Of a stretch of 64,000 nucleotides of DNA, positions 45,801 through 55,566 are shown one piece after another. The notes under the pieces were generated by a model. That model was not told the origin of the DNA. It ran no database searches and worked only from the letters and a program-made list of their open reading frames with translations. This DNA is from Asparagopsis taxiformis (lineage: Eukaryota > Rhodophyta > Florideophyceae > Bonnemaisoniales > Bonnemaisoniaceae): the NCBI GenBank assembly GCA_030407315.1, contig JALQPE010002712.1:1-64000 (forward strand). Reading direction: 5' to 3'. A program made the position numbers and the translations under genes. Numbering within the stretch: the stretch's first letter is position 1; each line of letters starts with the position of its first letter.

Positions 45801-46279
45801 CCTCACAGACGAAATGTGAGCGTACTTGTCCTTTCCGTTTTGGACCCAGTACTCGTCTCTGAGATCAACGGCGATCATCAGATACTCAACAAACATCATG
45901 CGCCTTTGCAGGCCTGCAATGTCGTTGGATGTCGTCGCTCTCACACGGTCCAGCACAACAGCAGTACTGCTGTTGGTGTCCGCCACGATAGACTCTTCTC
46001 GCATAGGAATCGTAACGCCAGGAGGAAAGACGCCCTTCTCCATTCCACGTACATTGCCATGCACCGGTGCGCTCCATCCAATATCTCCAGAACGCCTTCT
46101 CGAAACCTGCCAGTCACGGGATGAGCTGTGTCATAACCGCTGTTGCGAATGCTCTCCATGAGCGCTTCCACATGACTTGCATCAACATCGCGAATCGATA
46201 CGAATTTGCTGACTTGATTGGGGTCTATGAACACCCATCCGTCGTGCTTTTCACCGTGATTGTGTAACGTTCCTTCCAT
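42837..46279 (-). pseudogene. ParB-like / adenine methyltransferase / SET protein (C), right copy, frameshifted
   Basis: ATG at 46279, stop at 42837-42839. Three open blocks cover the protein: the N-terminal ParB-like part to about 46065, a 658-codon block with TDPPFNTR and DFFSGT (43651-45627), and the SET block (42837-43730). The frame is lost near 46065 (just after DGAHR), near 45640, where about 25 bp including the MFCHAWG part is missing, and near 43700, in an A-run. About nine amino-acid substitutions separate it from the left copy, for example DQWPAED to DQWSAED. Confidence 0.75.
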
Positions 46280-46793
46280 GGCGAACAAAGGTAGAGTTTT
46301 TAAGAAAGGGGTAGTTGGTTGCTGCTTGACCAGGGTGGCGCAAAGCAGAAGTTGGTTGTTTAAAACAAAGTGTCAGCGAGTGGTAGCACTTTGGTGGCTG
46401 TTTCCTTTCCACCCCTGTCCGAACCTTTACAAGATAACTACATCGACTGTTAGGTCAATAATCAATGTAATACTAAAGTAATACTCAAAATATTGTTTCC
46501 ATGCAATTTATTGGGCCCCGTAACATCTCTAAACGTATCTTTGTAGTCCAATCGTATGCATCCGACATTCACTTCTAGAACGATTATTTACATCAAATTT
46601 TATGCTGCAATCAGTTCATGGCAGACATCATCCACACTGACGTGTCAATTTTGTCAATTGTCCATTCTATTTCTACACCACCTAAACATCTCTTCTCGAC
46701 CTTTCCAATCCTCCTAGTATATACTACTCTTTAGCAGAAGGTAACGGTTAGGCTTTCACTAATACAACAATTCTATCCCATAGCTATCCCAAC
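46280..46793. promoter_or_regulatory. Shared divergent promoter region of C and B, right copy
   Basis: Inverted copy of 6960-7472, with small differences. No gene. Confidence 0.45.
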
Positions 46794-48151
46794 ATGCTTC
46801 CTCTCGCTCCAAACGTCGTTATAGAAGTTCAATGGGAACTTCGGCCGTTTGGGAGGAAACGAAAAATTGTCTGGTGGTCTGCAATCGCCAAGGAAATTAC
46901 TCAGGTCAAGACTGAAACAGACCCATTCCTCCATGCATTGCTCGAATACAAAGCTGAATATGGTTTCGACTCTACCCTTTCTCAAGTCAAGATTTCAGAT
47001 CGTAACGAGCTCGTCGACAAGGATTCCGGAAGGGTTCTCCCGTGGCGAAGTGGTGAGCTTCGCAGTATGGACTCACCTCCATCCCCAGCAGAGAGAGACC
47101 CAGACTACGGCATTGACCACAATCGCCACCGCCACCGCGGCATCCTTCAAGATTGCACTGCGGATCAAATGAAGAAGACCGTAGCAGAAATGCTGGCAAG
47201 ATTGGAAAAGCTGGAGTCAGCTGCCAAACATCCTCTACCCCCTCCATTCGATTCAAACAGTTCCATGACCTCCTCTGCTCTGACTGTATGTAGCATTCTG
47301 TTTCAGAAGCTTGGTGTGTACACAGACAAGCCCCTCTCCCTCCGGATGACGAAATCCGAGCACTCCAGGGGAATGCGACAAACATCGCAAGAAGAAATCA
47401 GAGTACAGGCCGACTGCTCCCTTGCTCAATTCCGCACTATTGCCATTCAATGCAAGGCGAAAGAGAATCGTGACGTTCTCTTCCAGCCGTCCTTTGAGGA
47501 CATCACCTTTCCCTCTGGAAATGAGTCGGATCTTTCCATCATTTTCCCCACCTTTCAGGCACTATGTGACTCCATAGGTACCTCGCAACACGGGTTCCAG
47601 AAAATATTGGTGAAAGCAGGGCGGAACGCGATGGAGGCAGCTCGATTGTACGAATTCTAGGAAATCTAGTCGACGTTGATTGCGCTCATGATGCTCCTTC
47701 TTCCGCCTTTCTCGTCGGCTCATCTGCTTACGTCCTGTCCAGCCCAGACCAACGTATGACAGTTCTCTGCAGGGACTCTTACGAGTTTGACCACGTCAAC
47801 AATACATTTTTACATCCCCTATGCCTTAGCCAACTATCACAGTCTAGCATCGTGGACTCTTTCCACCTACGTGATAAGGCTACTGTTACCTATGGAGCAA
47901 CGTTTTCGTTACTGTGGAGACGTATTCAGCGCCGAGCCAGTTACAGCACTTTCCAGCCTGTATCAACCCCAGAGACGTTTGGGACACTATATCTACGCTT
48001 ACCTTGCTGTATTTTCAGTGGTACTACTACATGCCAGGAGCTTGAAGACATTGGCTATGAGGCTATCTCTCGTCTTGGCTTCAATGCGGATTCAGACACT
48101 ACCCACCCTCCCTCTCCTCCACCTGCCACCTGCAGTCCGGAGCAAAAATGA
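46794..48151 (+). pseudogene. Element protein B, right copy, one frameshift
   Basis: The first 285 codons match the left copy with few substitutions. A single missing base near 47611 and three missing bases near 47645 then shift the frame, which stops at 47660. The correct frame resumes and is open from before 47756 to the natural stop at 48151. In total about ten residues differ from the left copy (for example YSTFQPVSTPETFGTLY against PLSTAETFGTLH). Confidence 0.75.
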
Positions 48152-48426
48152 TAAAGCACACCTATCCGTAGTTATCCTTTTCCTGGGTATTCCATTCTAG
48201 AGCTCCTGTGGCCATCAATTTCTAGTAAAGACGGATACCCTCGCCCCTTCCTACTTCGACTATTCCAAAGCCTATCTCTGCGCTATTCCTTCGACTTGAC
48301 ACTATCTTCTGACTGGTTTCCTGATGTCTCGTATCTATCTACTTCCATCTATGACAAAATTCAACTCAACAGAAATTTTATTTCTTCATTCTTCGTCTAC
48401 TATACCGAAACCGGTTTCATCCGATA

Positions 48427-49953
48427 CTACTCCCCTTCATTCTCGATTTCATCATCGACAAATACCTTCACATATTCTTCATCTCCTCCGTCCTCTTCCA
48501 TAGACCTGAAGCTCTCCTCCAGCACTGAGTCCCCTCCATCGTCTACATTCAGTTCTTCATGTCTATCACGCGATATAGTCAAAACCTCCTCATTCATAAA
48601 ACGACTACTCACCCGCTCCCCGGGAAGAAGCAGTTTCACTGCTTCATTGATTTCCCGGATTTGCGCTCCTCCCACCTCTGCTCCACTTTGAAATTTCAAA
48701 ATCGTTCGGAACCCGTATGCAAGTATGTAGATGAATTGCAAGGAGTATTCTGAACGTCGCAGGAACATGTTCCTATCAGAACATTGCGTGTAGGCGACTG
48801 CAAAGTTCAGTGTAACCTCTACTAAATTGATCCTCCTAGTCACAAACCTCTTGTCCGGTTCTCCAATAATTTGAACTTCGTACTCCACTCTGAATACCAT
48901 TTCTTTCCGCACAGCAATGAATTCGCGAAGAATCTTCACATTCTTGTCATCCATTGCTGCACGCTCCGCTGCATTCATTTTCCTCTGCGCCGAGTACAGG
49001 CTTGGAACTGACTCAATGTCCAGCCCACCGTCGTGCAAATGATGCTCCATACCGACTGAACCTTGAAACCCACTGAATAGAACGAATCCAAGATCTCGGA
49101 TGAACCGGTTTCGCACATGATCTCTGGACTTGTTCATAAACCCGGTCACTGCCGTGAGTGCCAATTTCGTCACAGTGATGCCTACCTCCTTTCTGTGCAA
49201 CGGCCCATTGTCACTAAACTTTCTTCGCTTCTGCTTTCGAGCGGCCCCATCACTTCCCTCGGACGTCCCAGTCATTCCATCCATGCGAGCAGAGTCCGTT
49301 CCGCGAATTGTCTCCTCAATGGTCCCGGTAGTCACATACCCCCGCGCCCTCCACCGTTCGATACCTTCCGACGTTCCATTGGAGCTGGAACGGTCTCCTC
49401 CCTGTCTGAAAGAATTGTTTTGACAAGTATTCTTGATTAAAGAGGTCACAACTCGGCAGCGCAATTCAATGTGGTTCCGGCCGGCAAGCGTCCTATTGAA
49501 CACATCCTTTCGCTGATTGCTCTGCCTGGCGAACATCAGCGTATTGATTAGCTGGCATCCGTTGAAATGCCTATCCCTCTTATCCACCATTACCTTCGTG
49601 TACATTGGAACAACAGCACACAGCACAGCACACACCATTTCGAACGTGAACGATTTCTCCGCATCCTGCGCAATGCGGAGACGTTCCCTGTCCTTCTCGG
49701 AGGCGATCTTCTTCGGATGTCCTTGTCCCTGGCTCAGAAGCCCATCGACGATGCTCTTGACCTCCTGCATATCTGTGTTTAGCATGGAGACAGTCTTGGC
49801 GACATTTCCGAGAGTCTCGCGTAATTGAATGGTGCTCTTCTCGACGGCATCCATTTTATCACTCAGGGCTTTCAGCTCTGCAGTGATGTTCGAAAAGCCC
49901 TCACGCGTTATTTCGGAAAATGCAGCGATGCTCACGGAGGTTTCGGGATTCAT
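48427..49953 (-). CDS. Element protein A, right copy, complete
   Basis: A 508-residue protein and the best reference copy of A. ATG is at 49951-49953. It keeps the coiled-coil N-terminus, KQKRRK at 240-245, the conserved core and an acidic C-terminus (DGGDEEYVKVFVDDEIENE). About 21 residues differ from the left copy over ~480 aligned positions, the highest divergence of any gene pair in the palindrome. It is the last gene before the right subterminal array, mirroring 3797. Function unknown; a DNA-binding role at the element ends is a positional guess. Confidence 0.8.
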   Translation of the reverse strand: MNPETSVSIAAFSEITREGFSNITAELKALSDKMDAVEKSTIQLRETLGNVAKTVSMLNTDMQEVKSIVDGLLSQGQGHPKKIASEKDRERLRIAQDAEKSFTFEMVCAVLCAVVPMYTKVMVDKRDRHFNGCQLINTLMFARQSNQRKDVFNRTLAGRNHIELRCRVVTSLIKNTCQNNSFRQGGDRSSSNGTSEGIERWRARGYVTTGTIEETIRGTDSARMDGMTGTSEGSDGAARKQKRRKFSDNGPLHRKEVGITVTKLALTAVTGFMNKSRDHVRNRFIRDLGFVLFSGFQGSVGMEHHLHDGGLDIESVPSLYSAQRKMNAAERAAMDDKNVKILREFIAVRKEMVFRVEYEVQIIGEPDKRFVTRRINLVEVTLNFAVAYTQCSDRNMFLRRSEYSLQFIYILAYGFRTILKFQSGAEVGGAQIREINEAVKLLLPGERVSSRFMNEEVLTISRDRHEELNVDDGGDSVLEESFRSMEEDGGDEEYVKVFVDDEIENEGE

Positions 49954-50450
49954 GTTGAACTTGCAATTGGAGTTTGCTAAAAGGAGAAGTGCTTTGAAGG
50001 AAGGGTGTCACGCTTAGTACAGCAGTGTTGTAGCAAATATCATTCCAGTGGATGCATCCATCCTGTTCTACTCTACATAATAATAATGGATCCCAGTGCT
50101 CCGTAACGGTTATTTTTCATAATTTAGTGGTGGATGGTGCGTATTCTTTCCTTTGCCACCACCCACGTCCTGTACATACCACACCTCGCTACCAGACTGA
50201 CGTCTCCTACTCGACACTTTCAATTCAAAAATAGATAGGTATAATTTGAAATGCTAAACTCAACATAATATAGCTACTCTGTACATTCTCTCCTTACGGT
50301 GAGACAAACGAGATATGTTCAATCTTCCCAATCTTTCATTCTACGTCCTATTCAACATCTAGCTTCCCTGCACCCAACTATCCGTAAAGCACCATCACAA
50401 TTACTATAGTCGTATACCACACACCATTCCAATATTTACCTTCACACCAA
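49954..50450. promoter_or_regulatory. Leader region of gene A, right copy
   Basis: Inverted copy of 3291-3796, non-coding. Confidence 0.4.
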
Positions 50451-50835
50451 CACTATGCTCCATATTTCCTCTCAAATCCACTCCACCAGACAGTGTTGTG
50501 AACCAATGCACGGTACTACCCGCAGACAATACAATTTGCTATCTACACTACTGTCTACAGATTTCCCCAGACAGTGCAGTAATACAATACAATGCATTGC
50601 CTCAGACAGTAAAATGTACTGTCTGCACATACTGTCTGGCGGCAACACTTCCGGACAGTAAAATTTACTGTTCTGGACAGTAAATTTTACTGTTTTTGGT
50701 ACTGTCCAGATTTCGTGCCAGTTTACTGCTGCAGCAGTATTCTGAAATTTCCAGACAGTAAATTTTACTGTCTCCGCGCACTGTCTTGGCCAGACAGTAA
50801 TTTTTACTGTCTCAGACAGTAAATTTACTGTCTTT
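50451..50835. repeat. Right subterminal palindrome array of element 1
   Basis: Near-identical inverted copy of 2914-3290: repeated GACAGTAAAATTTACTGTC and variants, only a few bases different. Confidence 0.8.
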
Positions 50836-50837
50836 TT

Positions 50838-50857
50838 TCATTCTCAACACCGTAGTG
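50838..50857 (-). repeat. Right CACTA terminus of element 1
   Basis: Ends with ...CAACACCGTAGTG, the reverse complement of 2891 onwards. TG follows at 50858, matching the TG before 2891. Homology between arms stops exactly here. Confidence 0.8.
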
Positions 50858-51419
50858 TGATCTACGATATTGTTTTCCTCTCAACCCAGACTAACGAGTG
50901 CGTATCCATGAGCTAAGAGCGCTCCCGACCTCAGCAGTACCTCTACTTTGTCTTTTCCAGCTGCTATTCAGGTCCTAAAATTTGGTAATTTTTGAGCCCA
51001 AAAAATTACCAAATTTTAGACCCATCCGGCGCCCACCTGTTCCAGATTTGGACAACCGCTCCTGCCCCAGGCTACGTCAAGTTCATGCATTCCATGCTTT
51101 AGTGATGTTTCTAAACATTCCAAATGCTACGCTTCTTCGCTGGATGGTCGTTGACGAACATTGACGGCGCATTGCAGCTCTGTTCAAAACCGAACCGGTA
51201 TTACCATGACGTGCATCTATGTCCGTCTACTTCCCTCCTGATACAATCTTGAACATCTAGTCATCGTGATGCATCGAGACAGTTTTGCACCAATAGTCGA
51301 TAAACCTAATTGCACCGAACTATAGAAGGTGCTGCCCACGTGGTGCTTACTCGTGGTGGTGAGTGTTCCATGGCATATGGTCGCTGGTACAAAGTGGGAC
51401 GGAGAACGAGCCATACGGT
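50858..51419. other. Right flank of element 1, with a 43-bp palindrome, no gene
   Basis: No credible coding frame. A palindrome TAAAATTTGGTAATTTTT / spacer GAGCCC / complement lies at 50976-51018, extended by GGTC...GACC. It is identical to the one at 51436-51478, so two copies of an end-type palindrome stand 460 bp apart. The first has no CACTA beside it and may be a solo or truncated end. Confidence 0.5.
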
Positions 51420-51482
51420 CACTACGAGTGGGGCATAAAATTTGGTAATTTTTGAGCCCAAAAAATTACCAAATTTTAGACT
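51420..51482 (+). repeat. Left terminus and end palindrome of element 2
   Basis: CACTACGAGTGGGG (51420 on) resembles the ends of elements 1 and 4. It leads directly into the 43-bp TAAAATTTGGTAATTTTT palindrome (51436-51478). This fits a CACTA-type left end with a different subterminal sequence. Confidence 0.55.
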
Positions 51483-51836
51483 AGTCTGGCGACCGTCTGT
51501 AGCTAATGGGGCTTGAGTTTAGGTGCAGTGTCTCTGTATTATTAGTGAAGCTGGCTCAAGGTTGTGGAGATTTTGTTTAATGCACTGTTATGATACAGAA
51601 TGCGCCCAAGCTGCATACCCGTTCAAAACATTGCACCCCTTCACCAATCTTCAACAACAAAACTCCAAACTCTTTCATCATCCCGCGACCCCTCGTCAGA
51701 AATCGAGGCTTCCATAAATTCCAATTTCAAATTTTGCGGGCGCGCGGAAAAATCTCCTTGCCGTCCTGTCAGGCACAATCTTCTCTACCAATCTATCGCA
51801 TTCTCTCTTCTCCCTCGTTCCCGAGCATCCCCTGAA

Positions 51837-54580
51837 ATGGCGCAGCCACGGCACGGGCTTGTCGAAACGTACAGCGAAGATGGGCCGATGCATCCATCTG
51901 ACAAGTACGGAAACGGAACCATTCTGGACAACTCCGAGACTTACCACACCTTTCGAGAGGGTTGTATTTCTCATGGCATTGATAAAAATGGACCGAGACT
52001 GGAAGTTGCAAGCAGAATCCCGGCCACGCTCACGTACAAGAACGAGGTCTTCGAATAGACCCACGCCGCTTCTCAATAAGGATAGTCCGTGGACTGCACA
52101 GCGTCTTAGATATGGTATTCATGTGATTCTGAAGTCATGGGATGTATTGGCAAAGTCGCCAGGGGCTACCAATACCGAGAGGCTCTTGCAACCGTACCTT
52201 CTGTACGACCAGAGAGTATTCACGTACCACGTCCTGGACTCGGAAAATAGGGGCTTCGCACCGCTTCGAGAGCTGAAGACTTTGTTGCACGGCAGAGGAG
52301 CTGTTCGAAGAGTGCAGCACTCGGCAAGCATCTCGAGTGCGGCTGTCCATCGTACGCTGCTGCAAGATGCTCAGATGCGCCTCTGCGCAACGTCCTTCTC
52401 GGAGCACATAATGACGATCTGTCGGCACAAAGGATTGTTCGACCAAACCGTTTCTCCACCGCGAGCAATACCTTTCCTACAGGGCTTCCAGGCGTCGACT
52501 GGTTCTCCGGATGCTGGGAGGTTTACGACTATTCGGGCTCTGGGTATGGTTGAAAGGCAACTCACGGCATTCAGCCTCACAGAAGAGCCACAATCAACGC
52601 CCGACCCTAATGAGGAGCTGTTCGGAGACACTGAGAGAACAGCTTCTCCAGTACGGGATTCTCCGCCCGGCGGGAACGGAACGAGCCCGAATGCTAAACG
52701 CAGGCGACTAGATGAAAGCCCTTCTGGTGCAGGAAGCTCGAGCAGGAATAGCGGTAACAGCGGTACCGCCGAAGCGGCCAGAGCTGATATAAAATCCATG
52801 CGTGCAGAAGATGAAGTGTTGATTCCTCCAGAAATGGACAACATGAAAGGATCTGTCCTGCATACTTTCAACTGCAGCTTCAGAGACCTTTTGAAGAACT
52901 ATGACGCTGTTGACAATCCTCGAAAGCCGCAAATCCGGGAAGGTGCTCAGTTGGTACTCACTGACCCGCCGTACAATACTAGGCGTATGTCCGGCAGAGG
53001 AAACTCTGGTTACGATGTCCTCCGTCAGGAAGAAATCGAAGACACGGTAGCTGAAATTTCCAAGGTGACGCGCAAGGGTGGTCATGTTCTCATCTTCACA
53101 TCTGCTGCGCTGTTCTACAATTGGGTATACGAGCTTCGCAAAGTAAAATACTCTACGGGTAGTCCTATGTTCGCGGTTGATTCGCAGCCTATCGTCTGTA
53201 CTCGGAGCCCCACCCATTTTACTTCGCCTCCGTACAGGATTACGACCAGTTTGTTAAATATGGTCGAGCTGGTTGTACATGCTACGAAGCTGGGTAAGGG
53301 TAAAGAAGGCTGGGGGATGGTGAACTACCGAAATGCAGGATACATCCCTTCTAGGTTCAAGGCTTGGACAAATGTCATCGACAACATCCCGCGCATCACA
53401 GCATCGGAGACAGTGAAATATTTGGACAAGGACAAGAAAAAGGTTACGTTGCGCCCCGAGCAGAAGACCGTAGCTCTCATGCAAGAGCTCATTGGACGTT
53501 TCTCAAACCAGGGAGACTTGGTCGTGGACATGTTTGCTGGCACTTTCTCTACTGCAGTTGCATGCCTTACTATGCACCACGGTCAGTACAGGAGGTTTGT
53601 GGGGTGCGAGAAGTTCACGGACTGCTTTGAACTATCCATTCCTAGAGTCAATCTTGCATTTCTGCAGCAGGTCTCCATTGGGAACTTTGCTCAACAGTCC
53701 ACGCCCGCCCCGCAGCAGCTGGCCACTTCTCAACTCGGAACTTCCGATGACGATTCCCACTCGAAGAACCCCTCCAGTTTACCAAGTTCGACACAACTTC
53801 CACCCCACCTCATCAGCTTTCTGACCGCCATTTGGTGCATCCCAGACCAGCACAATGACTTGATAGACCTTCCTATTCACAAATGGCCACAATCACTGCT
53901 GGGCTTGTTGTCCACCATGGATAGTAAAACCCTGCTCTCAATTGATGCAATGGCACACAATGTATACGTTGCAACTTCAACTGTACCTGCAGCTGGTGAT
54001 GGACTCTTCGCAAGAGTAGATATTGATCCAGGAGATATCGTCGGGTACTATTTTGGGGCAGTGGTTTTGCAAGGATCTCTACCAAGCAAAACTGAAGACG
54101 TTTGGTACGGGTCCGACTTCGTTCTCGATTGAGCGCTTCCAGAAGTACGCAGTTCAAATCAAGGACCCAAATATCACCTGCTTGCTTCCGTCTACGTCTG
54201 GCCGCCCCATCTTCATTGTTCCATTCGAGTATTGCGCTGCTTCGAAAATCAACGACCCAACGTTCGTGGATCCAGCAGAGGGAACCGATCGCCCGTCGCG
54301 AACTGCTAATGTTAGTTTCTCCTCCCCTGTACAAGAACTCATCAGTGAGAGCTCTGTGTCTAGCTACGAAGTTGTATGTGTTACTGCTAATGAGGCTATC
54401 TCAGCTGGCTCCGAGCTGTTTATCGAATACGGTCATGATTACTTCACTGTCTATCTGTTACCCTCTCACAGTCAAATTTCACAAGTAAATCCATCTCCAT
54501 TAATGTTTTCACTCTGTTTCCCATACCTTCAATTTATTTTTATCGTAATGTACTCTTTCCCCCAAGCAAGCAATGCGTAG
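51837..54580 (+). pseudogene. C-type methyltransferase / SET protein (C') without the ParB domain, frameshifted
   Basis: One frame is open from before 51859 to 54132. It contains a region homologous to C upstream of the methyltransferase, KRRRLDES, then TDPPYNTRR (beta-class motif IV) and DMFAGTFSTAVA (motif I). The start of a SET-like domain follows (GDGLFARVDIDPGDIVGYY). A shift near 54110 moves the rest, including GSELFIEYGHDYF, to another frame open to 54580. A separate start at 51837 (MAQPRHGLVE) is in another frame that ends at 52058. No DGxHR motif or ParB-like text is found, so about 300 residues of C's N-terminus are absent. It is diverged from C, with DPPY in place of DPPF, so it belongs to a different subfamily. 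Confidence 0.7.
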
Positions 54581-54641
54581 AAGAATTTCCTGTTTGGTAC
54601 GTAATGCGTCTGCATAAGGTTGGACAAGGTATATTCTGTGC

Positions 54642-54765
54642 GTAAAATTTGGTAATTTTTTGGGCTCAAGAATTACTGCAGTAAAAACTGATCTACCCGA
54701 GTGCACTTTGCTAGATCAGTTTTTACTGCAGTAATTTTAGAGCCCAAAAAATTACCAAATTTTAC
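54642..54765. repeat. 124-bp near-perfect hairpin
   Basis: Arms of about 54 bases run from GTAAAATTTGGTAATTTTTT through an ATTACTGCAGTAAAAACTGA segment to a 16-base loop (CCCGAGTGCACTTTGC) and back. It is built from the same TTTGGTAATTTTT word as the element 2 end. A diverged copy lies at 55149-55272. It could be a small MITE or the right-end palindrome of element 2. Confidence 0.75.
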
Positions 54766-55134
54766 GGTGCCTTGTATGTGTTCTGGCATAGCCACGGGCA
54801 CCACACAACCCTACATGGCATGTCGAAGGCTGAGGTTTGGATACTAGCTGTTCTTAGTTGTTTGCCTTGTTCCACATGCAGACGGTCTCCGCTTGTTCTT
54901 CAGCACAATGTAGAGAGAAATGCACGTACCAGAACTGTCTTGTACATTGTACATCCATTCTCGCATTTCGTACATCATGCATGTACCACACGCAGGAAAA
55001 GCTGCTCAATGTACATTCTATGTGGTATGAACTTTAACGCTTCTATAATTATAGCGTTAACGCTCCTAGTAACAAAACAGCCCGGAAGAACAAACTGAGC
55101 CGTGGTCATCTACATAGTCAGCTAGTGCTGCTTA
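54766..55134. other. No gene seen
   Basis: About 370 bp between two hairpins. No coding frame with recognisable content. Confidence 0.45.
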
Positions 55135-55272
55135 CATAGTGCTGAGATTAAATTTCGGTAATTTTTCTAGCTATGAAATCACTGCAGTAAAAACTGATCT
55201 ACCTAAGTGCACTTGGGTAGATCACTCTTTACTGCAGCAATTTCAGCGCAAAAAAGATTATCAATTTCCTTG
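55135..55272 (+). repeat. Probable left end of element 3 with a diverged hairpin
   Basis: CATAGTGCTGAGATTAAAT (55135 on) resembles the start of element 4 (TGAGTTTGAGATTAAA) with the CACTA bases partly lost. It runs into a hairpin (55149-55272) that shares ACTGCAGTAAAAACTGATCT with 54642-54765. Gene A' follows at 55567, as expected for an element left end. Confidence 0.45.
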
Positions 55273-55566
55273 CCCCGAATATACCTTAGCCTACGTTCTG
55301 CAAACACATAGAGATGTAACCAAAATAACTTCTCTGGCTGATTGCATTGCTGGCTCCATTGCTCTTGGGTTTGTCCAGGACCGTTACTGCCCGCAGCTTT
55401 TGTAACGGCCGTACCAATGTCCTTATCCGTTACATCTTCCGTCCATGCTCGAGACAAGTTTCCCCCTGGTCTCTCCTACTTATCCTTCCCTTCTCCTCAG
55501 CAACGTTTCCAGTTCTACTCAAGTACTCTATCCTGGGCGTGAACCATTCAACGGTTTCCAGCAAAA

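Larger units (their letters stand above)
2891..50857. mobile_element. Giant palindromic CACTA-like DNA transposon (element 1, about 48 kb)
   Basis: The left end reads CACTACGGTGTTGAG (2891 on) and the right end is its reverse complement ending at 50857. TG lies immediately outside both ends, compatible with a 2-bp target duplication. Inside each end are about 370 bp of short palindromes, as in the subterminal repeats of CACTA elements. Homology between the two sides begins exactly at CACTA and runs to the turn near 26483. The whole element is therefore two inverted arms of about 23.6 kb (left) and 24.4 kb (right). Each arm carries genes A, B, C, D1, D2 and transposase E. The flanks outside 2891 and 50857 are unrelated to each other, which argues against a simple fold-back read artefact. 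The superfamily assignment uses termini and transposase motifs. The inverted duplication itself could still have been altered by assembly. Confidence 0.75.

Noticed and set aside
2891..50857. Pure fold-back sequencing artefact
   Set aside because: Both outer flanks differ exactly outside matching CACTA ends, outer genes differ by real substitutions, and one arm has an extra array-spacer unit. Errors near the turn are still suspected.
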